A stretch of 26,836 bases of DNA from an uncultured Mollicutes bacterium (GCA_900539265.1 UQBM01000023.1:1-26836); one strand, 5' to 3'; counted from the first letter of the stretch, positions 8,257 to 17,221 are shown. Numbers and translations: made by a program. Notes: generated by a model from the sequence alone, not told the origin.

Positions 8257-8275
8257 AACACCCATTTAGGGTGTT
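8257..8275 (-). terminator. Terminator of the ABC importer operon
   Basis: AACACCC, five-base loop, GGGTGTT, followed on the minus strand by TTTTCTTTT. It starts eight bases past the stop codon at 8284 and precedes the glpK promoter. Confidence 0.85.
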
Positions 8276-8283
8276 AAATTTTA

Positions 8284-9288
8284 TTATTTTCCTTCCACTA
8301 CTTTTTTTGCAATTGTCAAATCAACTAAATCAGAAAAATTTACTTTACTATCTAATTCGCCAGCAGTAATAATTATATCTTGTAATCTGTCAAATCCTAC
8401 TTCTGAAAAGATTGGATTTGTACACCATGCATTAATGGAACGATACCTAGCTACAACACTAATTAGTACATCTAATTCTACATCTGTAAAGAATGGATGA
8501 ATTTCTTTAGCAATTTCTTCATCGGTTGCATTTTGAACAAATTGTTGACCTCTATATAATGCCTTTGTGAATTTTTCTAATACATCTTTATTATTATTAA
8601 AATATTTGATGGATGTAGAATATGCAGTATATGTTATTTCACCCGCATATTCTGCAGTTGCAGCGAGCAAATATGCTCTATTTTGATTGATTAAGGCTGT
8701 AGCAGTAGGTTCAAATAAACTAACAAAATCTCCTTCTCCATCTAAGAATGAACCTGTTAAAGCCGCAAATGCAACATCCGTCCTAACATTAACATCTTTA
8801 GTATCATCATCTTGACCTACTTCTAATCCCGCTTGTTTCAATACATATTCAAGTGTCATTTCAGGAACGCCACCTTTTCTACCACCAAGTATTGATTTTC
8901 CTCTTAAATCGTCTAGAGTAAAATTTTCAATTTTTTCGCGGCCAAAAATAAAACTACCATCTGTTCTTGTAAGTTGGGCAAAATTAATTAGGTAATTAGT
9001 CCTATTATTTTTATATAAATAAATTGTAGGTTCTGGTCCTTGTAATCCAATTTGCACATCACCCGAAAGTAATGATGCAGTAACTTTATCCGCGCCATTT
9101 GCATTGACTAAATCTATTTTTAATCCTTCATCTTCAAAATAGCCTTTACTTAAAGCCACATATTGTGGTGCATAAAATACAGATCTTGCTACTTCTGCTA
9201 CCTTTATTTTCGTTAACTTACTATCTTTACAACCAATCATTGTAATTGAAACTAAACATAAACCTAATAACATTAAAATTTTTTTCAT
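8284..9288 (-). CDS. ABC importer substrate-binding lipoprotein, NMT1/SsuA-like
   Basis: 334 residues with a lipoprotein signal peptide: basic start, hydrophobic core and lipobox ending at Cys20 (TMIGC). The mature protein has the NMT1/SsuA/TauA periplasmic-binding fold: FYAPQYVALSKGYFEDEGL, LSGDVQIGLQGPEP and LRGKSILGGRKGG are typical of the superfamily, whose members bind sulfonates, nitrate, thiamine pyrimidine precursors or other small molecules. The residues seen do not let me choose the ligand. The ATG overlaps the permease stop by one base (TAATG), so the three genes are translationally coupled. It is the last gene of the operon. Confidence 0.88.
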   Translation of the reverse strand: MKKILMLLGLCLVSITMIGCKDSKLTKIKVAEVARSVFYAPQYVALSKGYFEDEGLKIDLVNANGADKVTASLLSGDVQIGLQGPEPTIYLYKNNRTNYLINFAQLTRTDGSFIFGREKIENFTLDDLRGKSILGGRKGGVPEMTLEYVLKQAGLEVGQDDDTKDVNVRTDVAFAALTGSFLDGEGDFVSLFEPTATALINQNRAYLLAATAEYAGEITYTAYSTSIKYFNNNKDVLEKFTKALYRGQQFVQNATDEEIAKEIHPFFTDVELDVLISVVARYRSINAWCTNPIFSEVGFDRLQDIIITAGELDSKVNFSDLVDLTIAKKVVEGK

Positions 9289-10070
9289 TAATTCCTCTTC
9301 CTTTTTATTCTTTTTTCAATTATATTGACAACCTCATACATTAAAAATGATATTATCGCTAAAACAAAAACACCCATCATAACTAAATCCATATTGAATA
9401 CTTGCGATCCATACATAATTAGATACCCAATTCCATATCTAGAAACAATGAATTCACCTACAATTACCCCAACCCAACTCATACCTATATTTATTTTTAT
9501 AATATTAATTATATTAGCCATATTAGCAGGTATAATAAGTTTTGTTAAAATTTGCCATTTAGTAGCTTGAAAACTTTGTAACATCTTAATTTTTTCTTCT
9601 TCAACTTGCATAAAATAGTTATATGCAGAAATTATCGTCAATATTAAAGAAATGGATATTGCAACTGTGGTTATTCCTTTTATTCCTGTTCCTGCCCAAA
9701 TAATAAGAATTGGTGCAAGTGCTGTTTTTGGAAGGGCATTTCCAACAACTAGGAAAGGATCCATTATCTTTGCAAGTATTTTATTCCACCATAATACAAT
9801 TGCAATAAATATTCCTACAAACGTTCCAATAAATAATCCTAACAGCGTTTCCAAAACAGATATGCCCATATGACGATATATTTCATTTGATTTTATATAA
9901 TTCACTAATAATTTAAAAATACTTGTTGGTTTACTAAATAAAAATGAGTCTATCCATTCCAGTCTTGAAGCAATTTCCCAAAGAATTAAAAATGCTATTA
10001 ATAAAATTATTTGAATAATAAATACTTGAATGGCCATTTTTCTTTTTTGTTTTAAAAACGGATTATTCAT
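9288..10070 (-). CDS. ABC importer permease, SsuC/TauC-like
   Basis: 260 residues, about six membrane helices, of the BPD_transp_1 permease family. The cytoplasmic EAA-type loop that contacts the ATPase is visible as LQSFQATKWQILTKLIIP (about 164-181). GNALPKTALAPILIIWAGTG and the C-terminal GIGYLIMYGSQVFNM are typical of the SsuC/TauC/ThiX group. The gene overlaps the upstream ATPase by eight bases and the downstream lipoprotein by one. Homodimer in the membrane is expected. Substrate not determined. Confidence 0.92.
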   Translation of the reverse strand: MNNPFLKQKRKMAIQVFIIQIILLIAFLILWEIASRLEWIDSFLFSKPTSIFKLLVNYIKSNEIYRHMGISVLETLLGLFIGTFVGIFIAIVLWWNKILAKIMDPFLVVGNALPKTALAPILIIWAGTGIKGITTVAISISLILTIISAYNYFMQVEEEKIKMLQSFQATKWQILTKLIIPANMANIINIIKINIGMSWVGVIVGEFIVSRYGIGYLIMYGSQVFNMDLVMMGVFVLAIISFLMYEVVNIIEKRIKRKRN

Positions 10071-10794
10071 TTAATAACCCCCAAATCTTATCAAAATATT
10101 GAGAAAATTCAGAAGATTTTCGTTTTTCTATTGGTGCTTTACCATTTGATGTTTTTATTTCAATTATATCTTTTAATTTAGCTGGTCTATGACTTAAAAC
10201 AATTACTCTATCAGCCATTGCAATAGCCTCACTTATATCATGAGTTACTAAAAGAGTTGAAACATTTTGATCTTTAATTATTCGATAAATATCATTGCTA
10301 ACATTTACTCTAGTTTGATAATCAAGTGCTGAAAATGGTTCATCAAGTAATAAAATACTAGGATTTGTTGCAAGTGTCCTTATCAAAGCTATACGTTGTC
10401 TCATTCCACCTGATAGTTCTTGGGGATAATTGTTAATAAAATCTATTAATCCATATTTTTTTAATAATTCTCTTACTCTTTCTACTTTTTTTTGATCTTT
10501 ATCCTTTTTTATTTCCAAACCAATTAAAATATTTTTCCAAACAGTTCTCCAATTAAATAAATGATCGTGCTGAAACATATAACCAATATCTCCATCAACA
10601 ATTATTTCACCACTTGTTGGCAATAATAATTTGGATATAATATTAAGTAAGGTTGACTTACCTGACCCACTTGGTCCAACAATGGCTACAATTTCACCTT
10701 CATTGACATCGAAACTAATATCATCTACTACATCAAGTGCTCCAAGTTCTGTATAAAAAGTTTTTTTTACATTAATTAATTCTAATTTTTTCAT
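10063..10794 (-). CDS. ABC importer ATP-binding protein, SsuB/TauB-like
   Basis: 243 residues, one nucleotide-binding domain. Walker A GPSGSGKST at 40-48, Q-loop in YMFQHDHLFNWRTV, signature LSGGMRQR, Walker B ILLLDEPFSALD, and switch His in LLVTHDISEAI. The HDHLFNWRTVWKN stretch after the Q-loop is typical of the nitrate/sulfonate/taurine/thiamine-precursor class. It is the first gene of the operon. An AGGTGG-rich ribosome site lies directly before the ATG. The upstream 130 bases show a possible AT-rich promoter (TATTAT) but no thiamine or other riboswitch that I can recognise. Confidence 0.95.
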   Translation of the reverse strand: MKKLELINVKKTFYTELGALDVVDDISFDVNEGEIVAIVGPSGSGKSTLLNIISKLLLPTSGEIIVDGDIGYMFQHDHLFNWRTVWKNILIGLEIKKDKDQKKVERVRELLKKYGLIDFINNYPQELSGGMRQRIALIRTLATNPSILLLDEPFSALDYQTRVNVSNDIYRIIKDQNVSTLLVTHDISEAIAMADRVIVLSHRPAKLKDIIEIKTSNGKAPIEKRKSSEFSQYFDKIWGLLNE

Positions 10795-10923
10795 ACCCCA
10801 CCTCTTTTCAAGTACACTTTATAATATTAATATTTAAATTAAATGGTGTAGGCAAATGAAAATTAATCTTTTATTGAATAAGAAAATGTTAAAATAAAAA
10901 AGATAATTATTTATTTTGATATA

Positions 10924-10959
10924 AAAAATAGATTCAAAAAATACTTTGAATCTATTTTT
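10924..10959 (-). terminator. Terminator of the P-type ATPase gene
   Basis: A 15-bp perfect stem around TAGATTC/GAATCTA with a six-base loop and T-runs on both strands, 28 bases past the ATPase stop codon. It could act in both directions. Confidence 0.88.
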
Positions 10960-10986
10960 ATGCAAATATAAAGTTTCTAAAAATCA

Positions 10987-13734
10987 TTAATACTTTATTT
11001 TTTTGATTGTTGGATTTTTTCTTTTTTCTTGTTCTTTAACTTTATTTTTATTTATTTCTCGATTTAACTCAAAATTCTTCATTAATAATTCAACTCCTAG
11101 CATTACCGCAAGTGAAATAATTACCATACTTACAGAAAGCCATAAAGCTGTTGCATTGATATATTCTTGTTCCTTATCAATACCAATAGCTTCTATTCTT
11201 TTAATTTCCCAAGTTAAACTATCAAACCCAAACATATCATACATATCAATTTTACCAGAAAAAAGTTTCACTTGTCGCATTGAAAGAACTATTAAAGTAA
11301 GAGACAAAGCCCACATAACCACACATAAAAATATTTTTTTTCTAGTAAAAGGAACACATGCCCGACACATAACAATTAAAATTGTAAAGGTTGCCGTAAT
11401 TGCCACAACAGTTTTAATCTCAGGCACAGTAAAACCATATGGTTTAGAAAGCATATACGAAAATACTATAGCACAAACAACACCAACTGCTCCAGGTGTT
11501 GCACTCTTTAAAGCATTTTTAAGAAAATTACCTTTTATGGGTGAATTATTAGATTGAACAGCAAGGAAAATAGATGGTAAACCAATTGCGAACATCTCAA
11601 CTATTAGCAATTGCTTTGCTCCAGCAAATGGAAACGTTCCATCTCTTACACCGTCAATTTCAGGACCAAAAACTTTAAAGAATCCAATTGCTGTAAGCAC
11701 CGCTAAAACCGTCATAAATAAAGTCTTTACAAGATATAGCATTGCTGTTTGTTGAACATTATTAATAACTCTCCTTCCCTCAGCAACTACTTTAGGCATC
11801 GAGGAAAAATTAGAATCAACTAATACTAATTGTGCAACATTTTTTACAGCATCATTTCCAGATGCCATAGCAATACTACAATCTGCTGTTTTTAAAGCAG
11901 GAATGTCATTAACACCATCACCTGTCATTGCAACAGTTTTTCCACTATTTTTTAATGCTGTAACTAATAATTTTTTTTGTTCAGGTTTAACACGACCAAA
12001 AACTGTAAACTTAGTAGCAGCCTCGACAATCTCATCATCACTCATTCCATCTAAACTAATACATTTATCAGCATTTTCAATGCCAACTCTTCTTGCTACT
12101 TCTGATACAGTTACGGGATTATCACCTGATATAACTTTCACTTCTACACCATTGTCCCTAAAATATTGAATTGTATCATATGCCTCTTCTCTTATTTGAT
12201 CTTCAATTAAAATTAAAGCAATAAGTCGTGGTAAACGTTGAATTTTTCCATCTTTAAAAGGCAGGCTAGATTGAGCAAGACATATTACTCGTAGCCCTTG
12301 ATTGGCATAGTCACTAATAATAGATGCATATTTTTCAAAACTTCCTTTTAAAACAAATTCTGGAGCACCAATAATATAATTATCATTGCTACCAAAACTA
12401 ACAGCGCTATATTTACGTTCTGATGAAAAAGGAATAACTTCTGTTGGCTTTAGAATAGCCTTTGTACCAAAATAATTAATTAAAGCCTGAGCGGTAGCAT
12501 TAGTTTCTTGCAGTGCCGCATTCATAGAACTAATAATATCCTCAATTGGAAGATTATGATTTTTGCTTATCTCCTCATATCTTATGATACTCATTTTTCC
12601 ATTTGTAATAGTTCCTGTTTTGTCAAGGCAAAGAACATTTACTCTTGCAAGCATTTCAATACAATAAACATCTTGTACAAGAGTATTATTTTTACTAAGC
12701 CTTACAACTCCCACTGAAAGAGCAACTGATGTTAATAAATATAAACCAGCTGGAATCATTCCTATAATAGCAGCTGTTGTTGGTTTTATCGCCTTAACAT
12801 ACTCTAATTGAAAAAATATTTTTTTGGCTTCATCAAGACTACCACTATTTAAAGCCTCAATAAAATCTTTGACCGGCCATTTTGAAAAAAACATTACTAG
12901 CGATGTCACAACAATAAAAATTGCTAAAGTTACAAGAAGTTTTCTTAAACTACTTAAAATTTGCGAATTAGGTGCTATATATTTTTTTGCTTGTGAAGTT
13001 AATTTATTTATTTCATTTAATTTTCCAACATGTTCAACTCTTGCATATGAAGTACCAGACACCATAAAACTACCTGAATATATCATATCCCCTGGACGTT
13101 TTTTAATTGGAACTGATTCACCAGTTAATTGTGATTCATTCACCTCAACCTCACCTTCTAATAAAATACTATCAGAAACAATCTGAATTCCTGGTGTTAG
13201 ATACATAATATCATCTAAGACGACTTCGGTTTCTTCAACAATTACTTTTTCACCATTTCTAATTAATGTTACTTTGGGATTAGTAACCAATTTTAACTTA
13301 TTAATAGCAAGTTTTGACTTTGTCTCTTGAATAATACCAATAATTAAATTAACACTTACTATGGCTAAAAACATAAAATCAGTTATAGCAAAATTTAAAT
13401 TGGTTGCATCAGGATTATTCCATTTTTTAGCAATCAATAGTAAAATTAAAACAACTATATACAAAATATTAAAAAAAGTAAAAGTATTTTTTGCAAAAAC
13501 TTTCATAATAATTTTAATTATCTTACTAAAATTTGATTCTATTACACCATCAATATTAACTTGCAAATTCTCTTTTCTTTCTTCTACTTCATCAGTTGTT
13601 AAACCCTTTTTATATTCATTATTTTTCAAATATATTGGTTTTTTACGATCTAATTTATATTCACCATATACGATACGTTTTTTCTTTTTTACTTTATTAT
13701 TTAAATCATTGCTATTATCTTTTTTATTTGACAT
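10987..13734 (-). CDS. P-type cation-transporting ATPase
   Basis: 915 residues from the ATG at 13732-13734, which has AAAGGA nine bases upstream; an earlier in-frame TTG is rejected. All core motifs are present: TGES at 204-207 (actuator domain), the phosphorylated Asp371 in DKTGT, and GDGVND around 605-610 (hinge). About ten membrane helices: two before and two after the actuator, six at the C-terminus. The M4 motif reads IGMIPAGLYLLTSVAL; Ca2+ and many other P2-type pumps have PEGL here, so the ion-binding Glu is replaced by Ala. The overall pattern resembles CtpE-like HAD-IC pumps of Bacillota, but the ion cannot be read from the sequence. The first 25 residues and the C-terminus are Lys/Asn-rich cytoplasmic tails. 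Single-gene transcript with its own promoter and terminator. Confidence 0.93.
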   Translation of the reverse strand: MSNKKDNSNDLNNKVKKKKRIVYGEYKLDRKKPIYLKNNEYKKGLTTDEVEERKENLQVNIDGVIESNFSKIIKIIMKVFAKNTFTFFNILYIVVLILLLIAKKWNNPDATNLNFAITDFMFLAIVSVNLIIGIIQETKSKLAINKLKLVTNPKVTLIRNGEKVIVEETEVVLDDIMYLTPGIQIVSDSILLEGEVEVNESQLTGESVPIKKRPGDMIYSGSFMVSGTSYARVEHVGKLNEINKLTSQAKKYIAPNSQILSSLRKLLVTLAIFIVVTSLVMFFSKWPVKDFIEALNSGSLDEAKKIFFQLEYVKAIKPTTAAIIGMIPAGLYLLTSVALSVGVVRLSKNNTLVQDVYCIEMLARVNVLCLDKTGTITNGKMSIIRYEEISKNHNLPIEDIISSMNAALQETNATAQALINYFGTKAILKPTEVIPFSSERKYSAVSFGSNDNYIIGAPEFVLKGSFEKYASIISDYANQGLRVICLAQSSLPFKDGKIQRLPRLIALILIEDQIREEAYDTIQYFRDNGVEVKVISGDNPVTVSEVARRVGIENADKCISLDGMSDDEIVEAATKFTVFGRVKPEQKKLLVTALKNSGKTVAMTGDGVNDIPALKTADCSIAMASGNDAVKNVAQLVLVDSNFSSMPKVVAEGRRVINNVQQTAMLYLVKTLFMTVLAVLTAIGFFKVFGPEIDGVRDGTFPFAGAKQLLIVEMFAIGLPSIFLAVQSNNSPIKGNFLKNALKSATPGAVGVVCAIVFSYMLSKPYGFTVPEIKTVVAITATFTILIVMCRACVPFTRKKIFLCVVMWALSLTLIVLSMRQVKLFSGKIDMYDMFGFDSLTWEIKRIEAIGIDKEQEYINATALWLSVSMVIISLAVMLGVELLMKNFELNREINKNKVKEQEKRKNPTIKKIKY

Positions 13735-13765
13735 ATCAAGATTTCCTTTCAAATTATATAATAAT

Positions 13766-13793
13766 ATTATACCATTTTTTCATTTATAATCAA
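13766..13793 (-). promoter_or_regulatory. Promoter of the P-type ATPase gene
   Basis: Minus strand: TTGATT (13788-13793), 16-base spacer, TATAAT (13766-13771), with TGG before the -10 giving an extended -10. Confidence 0.65.
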
Positions 13794-13824
13794 AGTAAAA
13801 GGCTAAAAAATTTATTAATATACT

Positions 13825-13852
13825 TTGCAATTTTATTATTTTATGATATCAT
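13825..13852 (+). promoter_or_regulatory. Promoter of the glutamine-amidotransferase-like gene
   Basis: TTGCAA (13825-13830), 16-base spacer, TATCAT (13847-13852), again preceded by TGA. It is divergent from the ATPase promoter; the two start regions lie about 50 bases apart. Confidence 0.5.
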
Positions 13853-13874
13853 ATAAATAATATGAGGTGAATCT

Positions 13875-14561
13875 ATGAATAAATTAATTATTGGTATTAG
13901 TCCACGTTTCTCCCATGATTATGATAATGATTATCATTATGTAAGAATAAACATTGACTATTTAAAACAAGTTATAAATCGGGATGCTATTCCCCTAATA
14001 TTATATGATGGTCCAAATATTAATGACGCATTGCAAATGTGCGATGGTTTTATAATTATCGGTGGAGATGACATAAATCCTAAATTTTATAATGAAAATA
14101 ATGATGATAATTTGTCTAAAGGCATTGAGGAAAGCACTGACTTAATTGATCAAAAAATTTTAAATTATGCTATTTCACATAGTATACCTACACTTGGTAT
14201 TTGTCGTGGCATACAAGCTATGGCTGCCTTTTTGAAAGGTAGTCTATATCAAGATATAAATTTTGCTAATTTAAAACACCCACAAGAGAATAAAAAACAT
14301 TATGTTACTAAAGTATCTAATACAAAATTGACTTCTTTGCTACCGGAATCTTTCCTAGTAAATAGTTATCATCATCAATCTGTTAAAGACCTACCAGATG
14401 GTTTTATTATAACCTATGTTAATCAAGATGTAATTGAAGCAATTGAACATCAAACCTTACCTTTGATTGGCATTCAATGGCATCCTGAAAGATTTTATAC
14501 AAATGAATCTAAAATTATTTTTGATTATTTCTTTGACTTAATAAAAAAATATAAAAAATAG
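13875..14561 (+). CDS. Gamma-glutamyl-gamma-aminobutyrate hydrolase family protein (class I glutamine amidotransferase-like, peptidase C26)
   Basis: 228 residues, the usual size for the PuuD/peptidase C26 family. The nucleophile is Cys110 in LGICRGIQAMA, and the catalytic His-Glu pair is His203/Glu205 in GIQWHPERF. GFIIIGGDDINPKFY (58-72) and SYHHQSVKDLP (164-174) are family motifs. Members hydrolyse gamma-glutamyl amides such as gamma-glutamyl-GABA in putrescine breakdown, or serve in other gamma-glutamyl chemistry. No putrescine-pathway neighbours are present, so the substrate is open. GAGGTG lies five bases before the ATG. It stands alone on the plus strand between minus-strand genes. Confidence 0.92.
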   Translation: MNKLIIGISPRFSHDYDNDYHYVRINIDYLKQVINRDAIPLILYDGPNINDALQMCDGFIIIGGDDINPKFYNENNDDNLSKGIEESTDLIDQKILNYAISHSIPTLGICRGIQAMAAFLKGSLYQDINFANLKHPQENKKHYVTKVSNTKLTSLLPESFLVNSYHHQSVKDLPDGFIITYVNQDVIEAIEHQTLPLIGIQWHPERFYTNESKIIFDYFFDLIKKYKK

Positions 14562-14591
14562 TATTGAACAAAATTGTTCAATACTATTTTT
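14554..14591. terminator. Bidirectional terminator between converging genes
   Basis: A 17-bp perfect stem containing TAGTATTGAACA/TGTTCAATACTA with a four-base loop and T-runs on both strands. The plus-strand gene stops inside the first arm and the EF-G-like gene stops one base beyond the second arm. Confidence 0.92.
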
Positions 14592-14592
14592 T

Positions 14593-16656
14593 TTAATTAT
14601 CTTTTTTATATTCTGCGACAATTTTATCAACTAAATTTGATGGAACATCATCATAACGAATAAACTTACGTGTAAAATATCCACTTCCTTGTGTCATCGC
14701 CTTAAGATCAATAGTATATTTAATAATTTCAGCCTCTGGTATTTGAGCTGTTATCGCAGTCTTGCCATTTCCAACTGGTTCCATTCCAACAACCGATCCA
14801 CGACGCTGTGGAATATCACTCATAATATCACCAACATACTCATCTTTAACTGTTATTACAACTTCCATAATTGGCTCAAGAATAGTTGGTTTAATGAATT
14901 TACATGCTTCTTTAAATGCAAGCGATGCTGCAATTTTAAACGAAATTTCATTAGAATCAACAGGATGATATGAACCATCATATAACACCGCTCTTACACC
15001 TATTACTGGGAATCCTGCAATCGGACCATGTTCAAGTGTATCAATAAGACCTTTTTCAACGGCAGGAAAGAAATTTTTAGGTACAGACCCACCAACAACT
15101 TCGGATGCAAATTCGAAGTCCTTATCTGCTAATGGTTCAAAACGAATCCAAACATCACCAAATTGACCAGCACCACCTGATTGTTTTTTATGACGACCTT
15201 GGGCGGAACCTACTTTACGAATAGTTTCTCTATATACTATTTTTTGATCAGCAACACTAACATCAACTTTAAACATATTTTTCATTTTTTCTAAAATATA
15301 TCCGATATGGGTCATACCTTGACCACCAACTAATAATTGAGAAGTTTCAGGATTTCGTTTTACTTCAAAGGTTGGATCTTCTAAATTTAATTTTTGTAAA
15401 GCCGATGAAATTTTATCTTCATCTTGTTTAGTCTTGGCTTGAATTGCAACATAAATTACAGGAGTAGGGATTTCAATAGGCGGATATAAAACAATATCTT
15501 TTTTATCACATAACGTATCACCTGTTTTAATATCACCAGATTTAGTTAAAACACCAATGTCGCCTGCATGAAGAACATCAATTGGTAGTTGATTTTTTCC
15601 CATCATTAAAGCAACTACACCTACTTTAACTACTTGATCACTATTAGGAATATATACTTCTGTTAAGTCCTTAGTAGTTCCTGAATATACTTTAAAGAAA
15701 TTAATAGTTCCAAGAAAAGGATCAACTATCGTTTTAAAGACATATGCTGAAAAAGAATCATCATCTTTACTAACTCTTGATACTTCTTTATTAGTTTTTG
15801 GATTAATACCATTAGCCGGTTTTAAATCAGCTGGCGATGGTAAATATTTACAAATTTTATCAAGAAGACCTTTTAAACCCATATTTTTAGTTGCAGAGCC
15901 AACAAGAATTGGGAAAATATCACAATTTAATAAAGCACTTCTCAATCCACTTATAATTTCATCATTACTTAGAGTATCACCTGAAAAATATTTTTCCATT
16001 ACTTCTTCGCTTTGACTCGCAACAATTTCTAAAAATTTATCATATGCCTCATCAACTTTTGCAATATAATCATTAGGTATCTCTGTTTCTTGTTCAGTTT
16101 CACCTAAATAAGCTTTTTTCTTAATAATGTCAATATAACCTTGATAATCATTTTCTTTACCTATTGGAATTACAAAAGGAACTACCTTTGAACCAAATTT
16201 ATCAATAATACTATCAATAACTTTATCAAACTTTACATTTTCTTTATCAATCTTATTTATAAAAAGGATAGTAGGTGTATGTCTAATTCTTAATTCATCC
16301 CATACCCTTTCGGTTCCAACTTCAACTCCTTTTTGTGCATCTAATAAAATAACAGCACCTTTAACAACTGCTAAATCTTGTTCTATTTCTCCTACAAATT
16401 CCTCTGATCCAGGAGTATCTAAAAAATTAATTTTATAATTATTCCACTCAACAGGTATTAAAGATGTTGACAATGATGTTTGACGATTTTGTTCTTCAAC
16501 AAGATAATCAGATACTGTATTTTTTCTTTCAACTTCTCCTTTTTTATTTATTGCTTTACTAATATATAACATAGACTCTACAAGACTTGTCTTTCCACTA
16601 CCTAGATGTCCTAAAATTGCTACATTTCTTATTTGATTAGTCAAATATTCTTTCAT
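14593..16656 (-). CDS. EF-G-like translational GTPase (FusA2 type)
   Basis: 687 residues from the ATG at 16654-16656, which has AGGAGG seven bases upstream. An earlier ATG at 16686 sits at the predicted transcription start and has no ribosome site. G1 is GHLGSGKTS (16-24), G3 DTPGSEEF, G4 NKID; the EF-G domains II-V follow, with domain IV GGAGQFGDVWIRF and domain V MSDIPQRRGSVVGMEP. The G1 motif lacks the GHIDAGKTT of the housekeeping EF-G, and the switch region reads RQTSLSTS rather than RGITI, which places it in the paralogous EF-G-like group found in many Bacillota. That group is distinct from TetM-type resistance factors. Role uncertain: an accessory or ribosome-recycling-like factor is possible. 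The housekeeping fusA would be elsewhere. Confidence 0.93.
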   Translation of the reverse strand: MKEYLTNQIRNVAILGHLGSGKTSLVESMLYISKAINKKGEVERKNTVSDYLVEEQNRQTSLSTSLIPVEWNNYKINFLDTPGSEEFVGEIEQDLAVVKGAVILLDAQKGVEVGTERVWDELRIRHTPTILFINKIDKENVKFDKVIDSIIDKFGSKVVPFVIPIGKENDYQGYIDIIKKKAYLGETEQETEIPNDYIAKVDEAYDKFLEIVASQSEEVMEKYFSGDTLSNDEIISGLRSALLNCDIFPILVGSATKNMGLKGLLDKICKYLPSPADLKPANGINPKTNKEVSRVSKDDDSFSAYVFKTIVDPFLGTINFFKVYSGTTKDLTEVYIPNSDQVVKVGVVALMMGKNQLPIDVLHAGDIGVLTKSGDIKTGDTLCDKKDIVLYPPIEIPTPVIYVAIQAKTKQDEDKISSALQKLNLEDPTFEVKRNPETSQLLVGGQGMTHIGYILEKMKNMFKVDVSVADQKIVYRETIRKVGSAQGRHKKQSGGAGQFGDVWIRFEPLADKDFEFASEVVGGSVPKNFFPAVEKGLIDTLEHGPIAGFPVIGVRAVLYDGSYHPVDSNEISFKIAASLAFKEACKFIKPTILEPIMEVVITVKDEYVGDIMSDIPQRRGSVVGMEPVGNGKTAITAQIPEAEIIKYTIDLKAMTQGSGYFTRKFIRYDDVPSNLVDKIVAEYKKDN

Positions 16657-16695
16657 ATATAATCCTCCTCTATTAAATTCAATCATTTCATATTA

Positions 16696-16724
16696 ATTAT
16701 ATACTAATACTTTCAATATTTCAA
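16696..16724 (-). promoter_or_regulatory. Promoter of the EF-G-like gene
   Basis: Minus strand: TTGAAA (16719-16724), 17-base spacer, TATAAT (16696-16701). Near-consensus sigma-A promoter, the only clear one in the window without a TG before the -10. Confidence 0.75.
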
Positions 16725-16778
16725 TTAAATAACTAATTTTTTTGAAAACGCATACATTTTTAATGATTATAGAAAAAA

Positions 16779-16795
16779 GAGCATGAAAAATGCTC
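16779..16795 (-). terminator. Terminator of the DarA-like gene
   Basis: GAGCAT, five-base loop, ATGCTC, followed on the minus strand by six T. It lies seven bases past the stop codon at 16802, so the DarA-like and EF-G-like genes are separate transcripts. Confidence 0.8.
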
Positions 16796-16801
16796 CTTTA
16801 A

Positions 16802-17125
16802 TTATAATTTATAGTATTCATCAACATTTATAACAAAAATAGTTGCTCCTTTAATCTGAACATTTGTTGGTAAAAAAGAAAAAAGATTTAAATCTCCTGG
16901 TTCACCAGTTGTAACTTTCTTTTTACGAGTCTTTGCATAAATCGATACAATTTCTTTTACTCTATTTACTTCTTTATCAGCTACTCCTAAAAGTAAAGTA
17001 GTATTGCCTCCATGTAATAAACCGCCCGTTGTTGCCAATTTTGTAACATAAAATTTCTCTTTTAGTAATCCTTTCGTTACATCTTGTGTATCTTCATTGC
17101 TAATTATGATTAACATTAATTTCAT
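16802..17125 (-). CDS. Cyclic-di-AMP receptor, PII-like (DarA/PstA, DUF970)
   Basis: 107 residues from the ATG at 17123-17125 with GAGGTG six bases upstream; a GTG three codons earlier overlaps that ribosome site and is rejected. The PII-like fold is shown by MKLMLIIISNED at the start, then FYVTKLATTGGLLHGGNTTLLLGV, the conserved loop that contacts the ligand, and GATIFVINVDEYYKL at the end. Known DarA/PstA proteins are trimers that bind c-di-AMP between subunits; their downstream target is not established. This predicts that the organism makes c-di-AMP, usual for Bacillota. Single-gene transcript. Confidence 0.92.
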   Translation of the reverse strand: MKLMLIIISNEDTQDVTKGLLKEKFYVTKLATTGGLLHGGNTTLLLGVADKEVNRVKEIVSIYAKTRKKKVTTGEPGDLNLFSFLPTNVQIKGATIFVINVDEYYKL

Positions 17126-17143
17126 AAATTTCACCTCATTGAT

Positions 17144-17172
17144 ATTTTATCATATTTTTTAATAAAAGTAAA
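17144..17172 (-). promoter_or_regulatory. Promoter of the DarA-like gene
   Basis: Minus strand: TTTACT (17167-17172), 17-base spacer, TAAAAT (17144-17149), with TGA before the -10. The start point would fall about ten bases before the ribosome site. Confidence 0.55.
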
Positions 17173-17221
17173 GAAATTAAAATTTATTACAAACCCATAT
17201 CTACCTAGAAAAGCCTTTACA

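Noticed and set aside
10795..10923. Possible TPP riboswitch or other leader before the ABC importer operon.
   Set aside because: The conserved CUGAGA and downstream ACC/UGAUC-type elements are missing on the minus strand, and no stable aptamer-like fold is visible.
11003..11557. 184-codon plus-strand reading frame inside the P-type ATPase gene.
   Set aside because: It is antisense to conserved ATPase sequence, lacks a ribosome site and its composition is the mirror of the hydrophobic helices.
14593..16656. EF-G-like protein as a TetM-type tetracycline resistance factor.
   Set aside because: Motifs match the EF-G paralogue group of Bacillota; no mobile-element context or Tet leader peptide is present.
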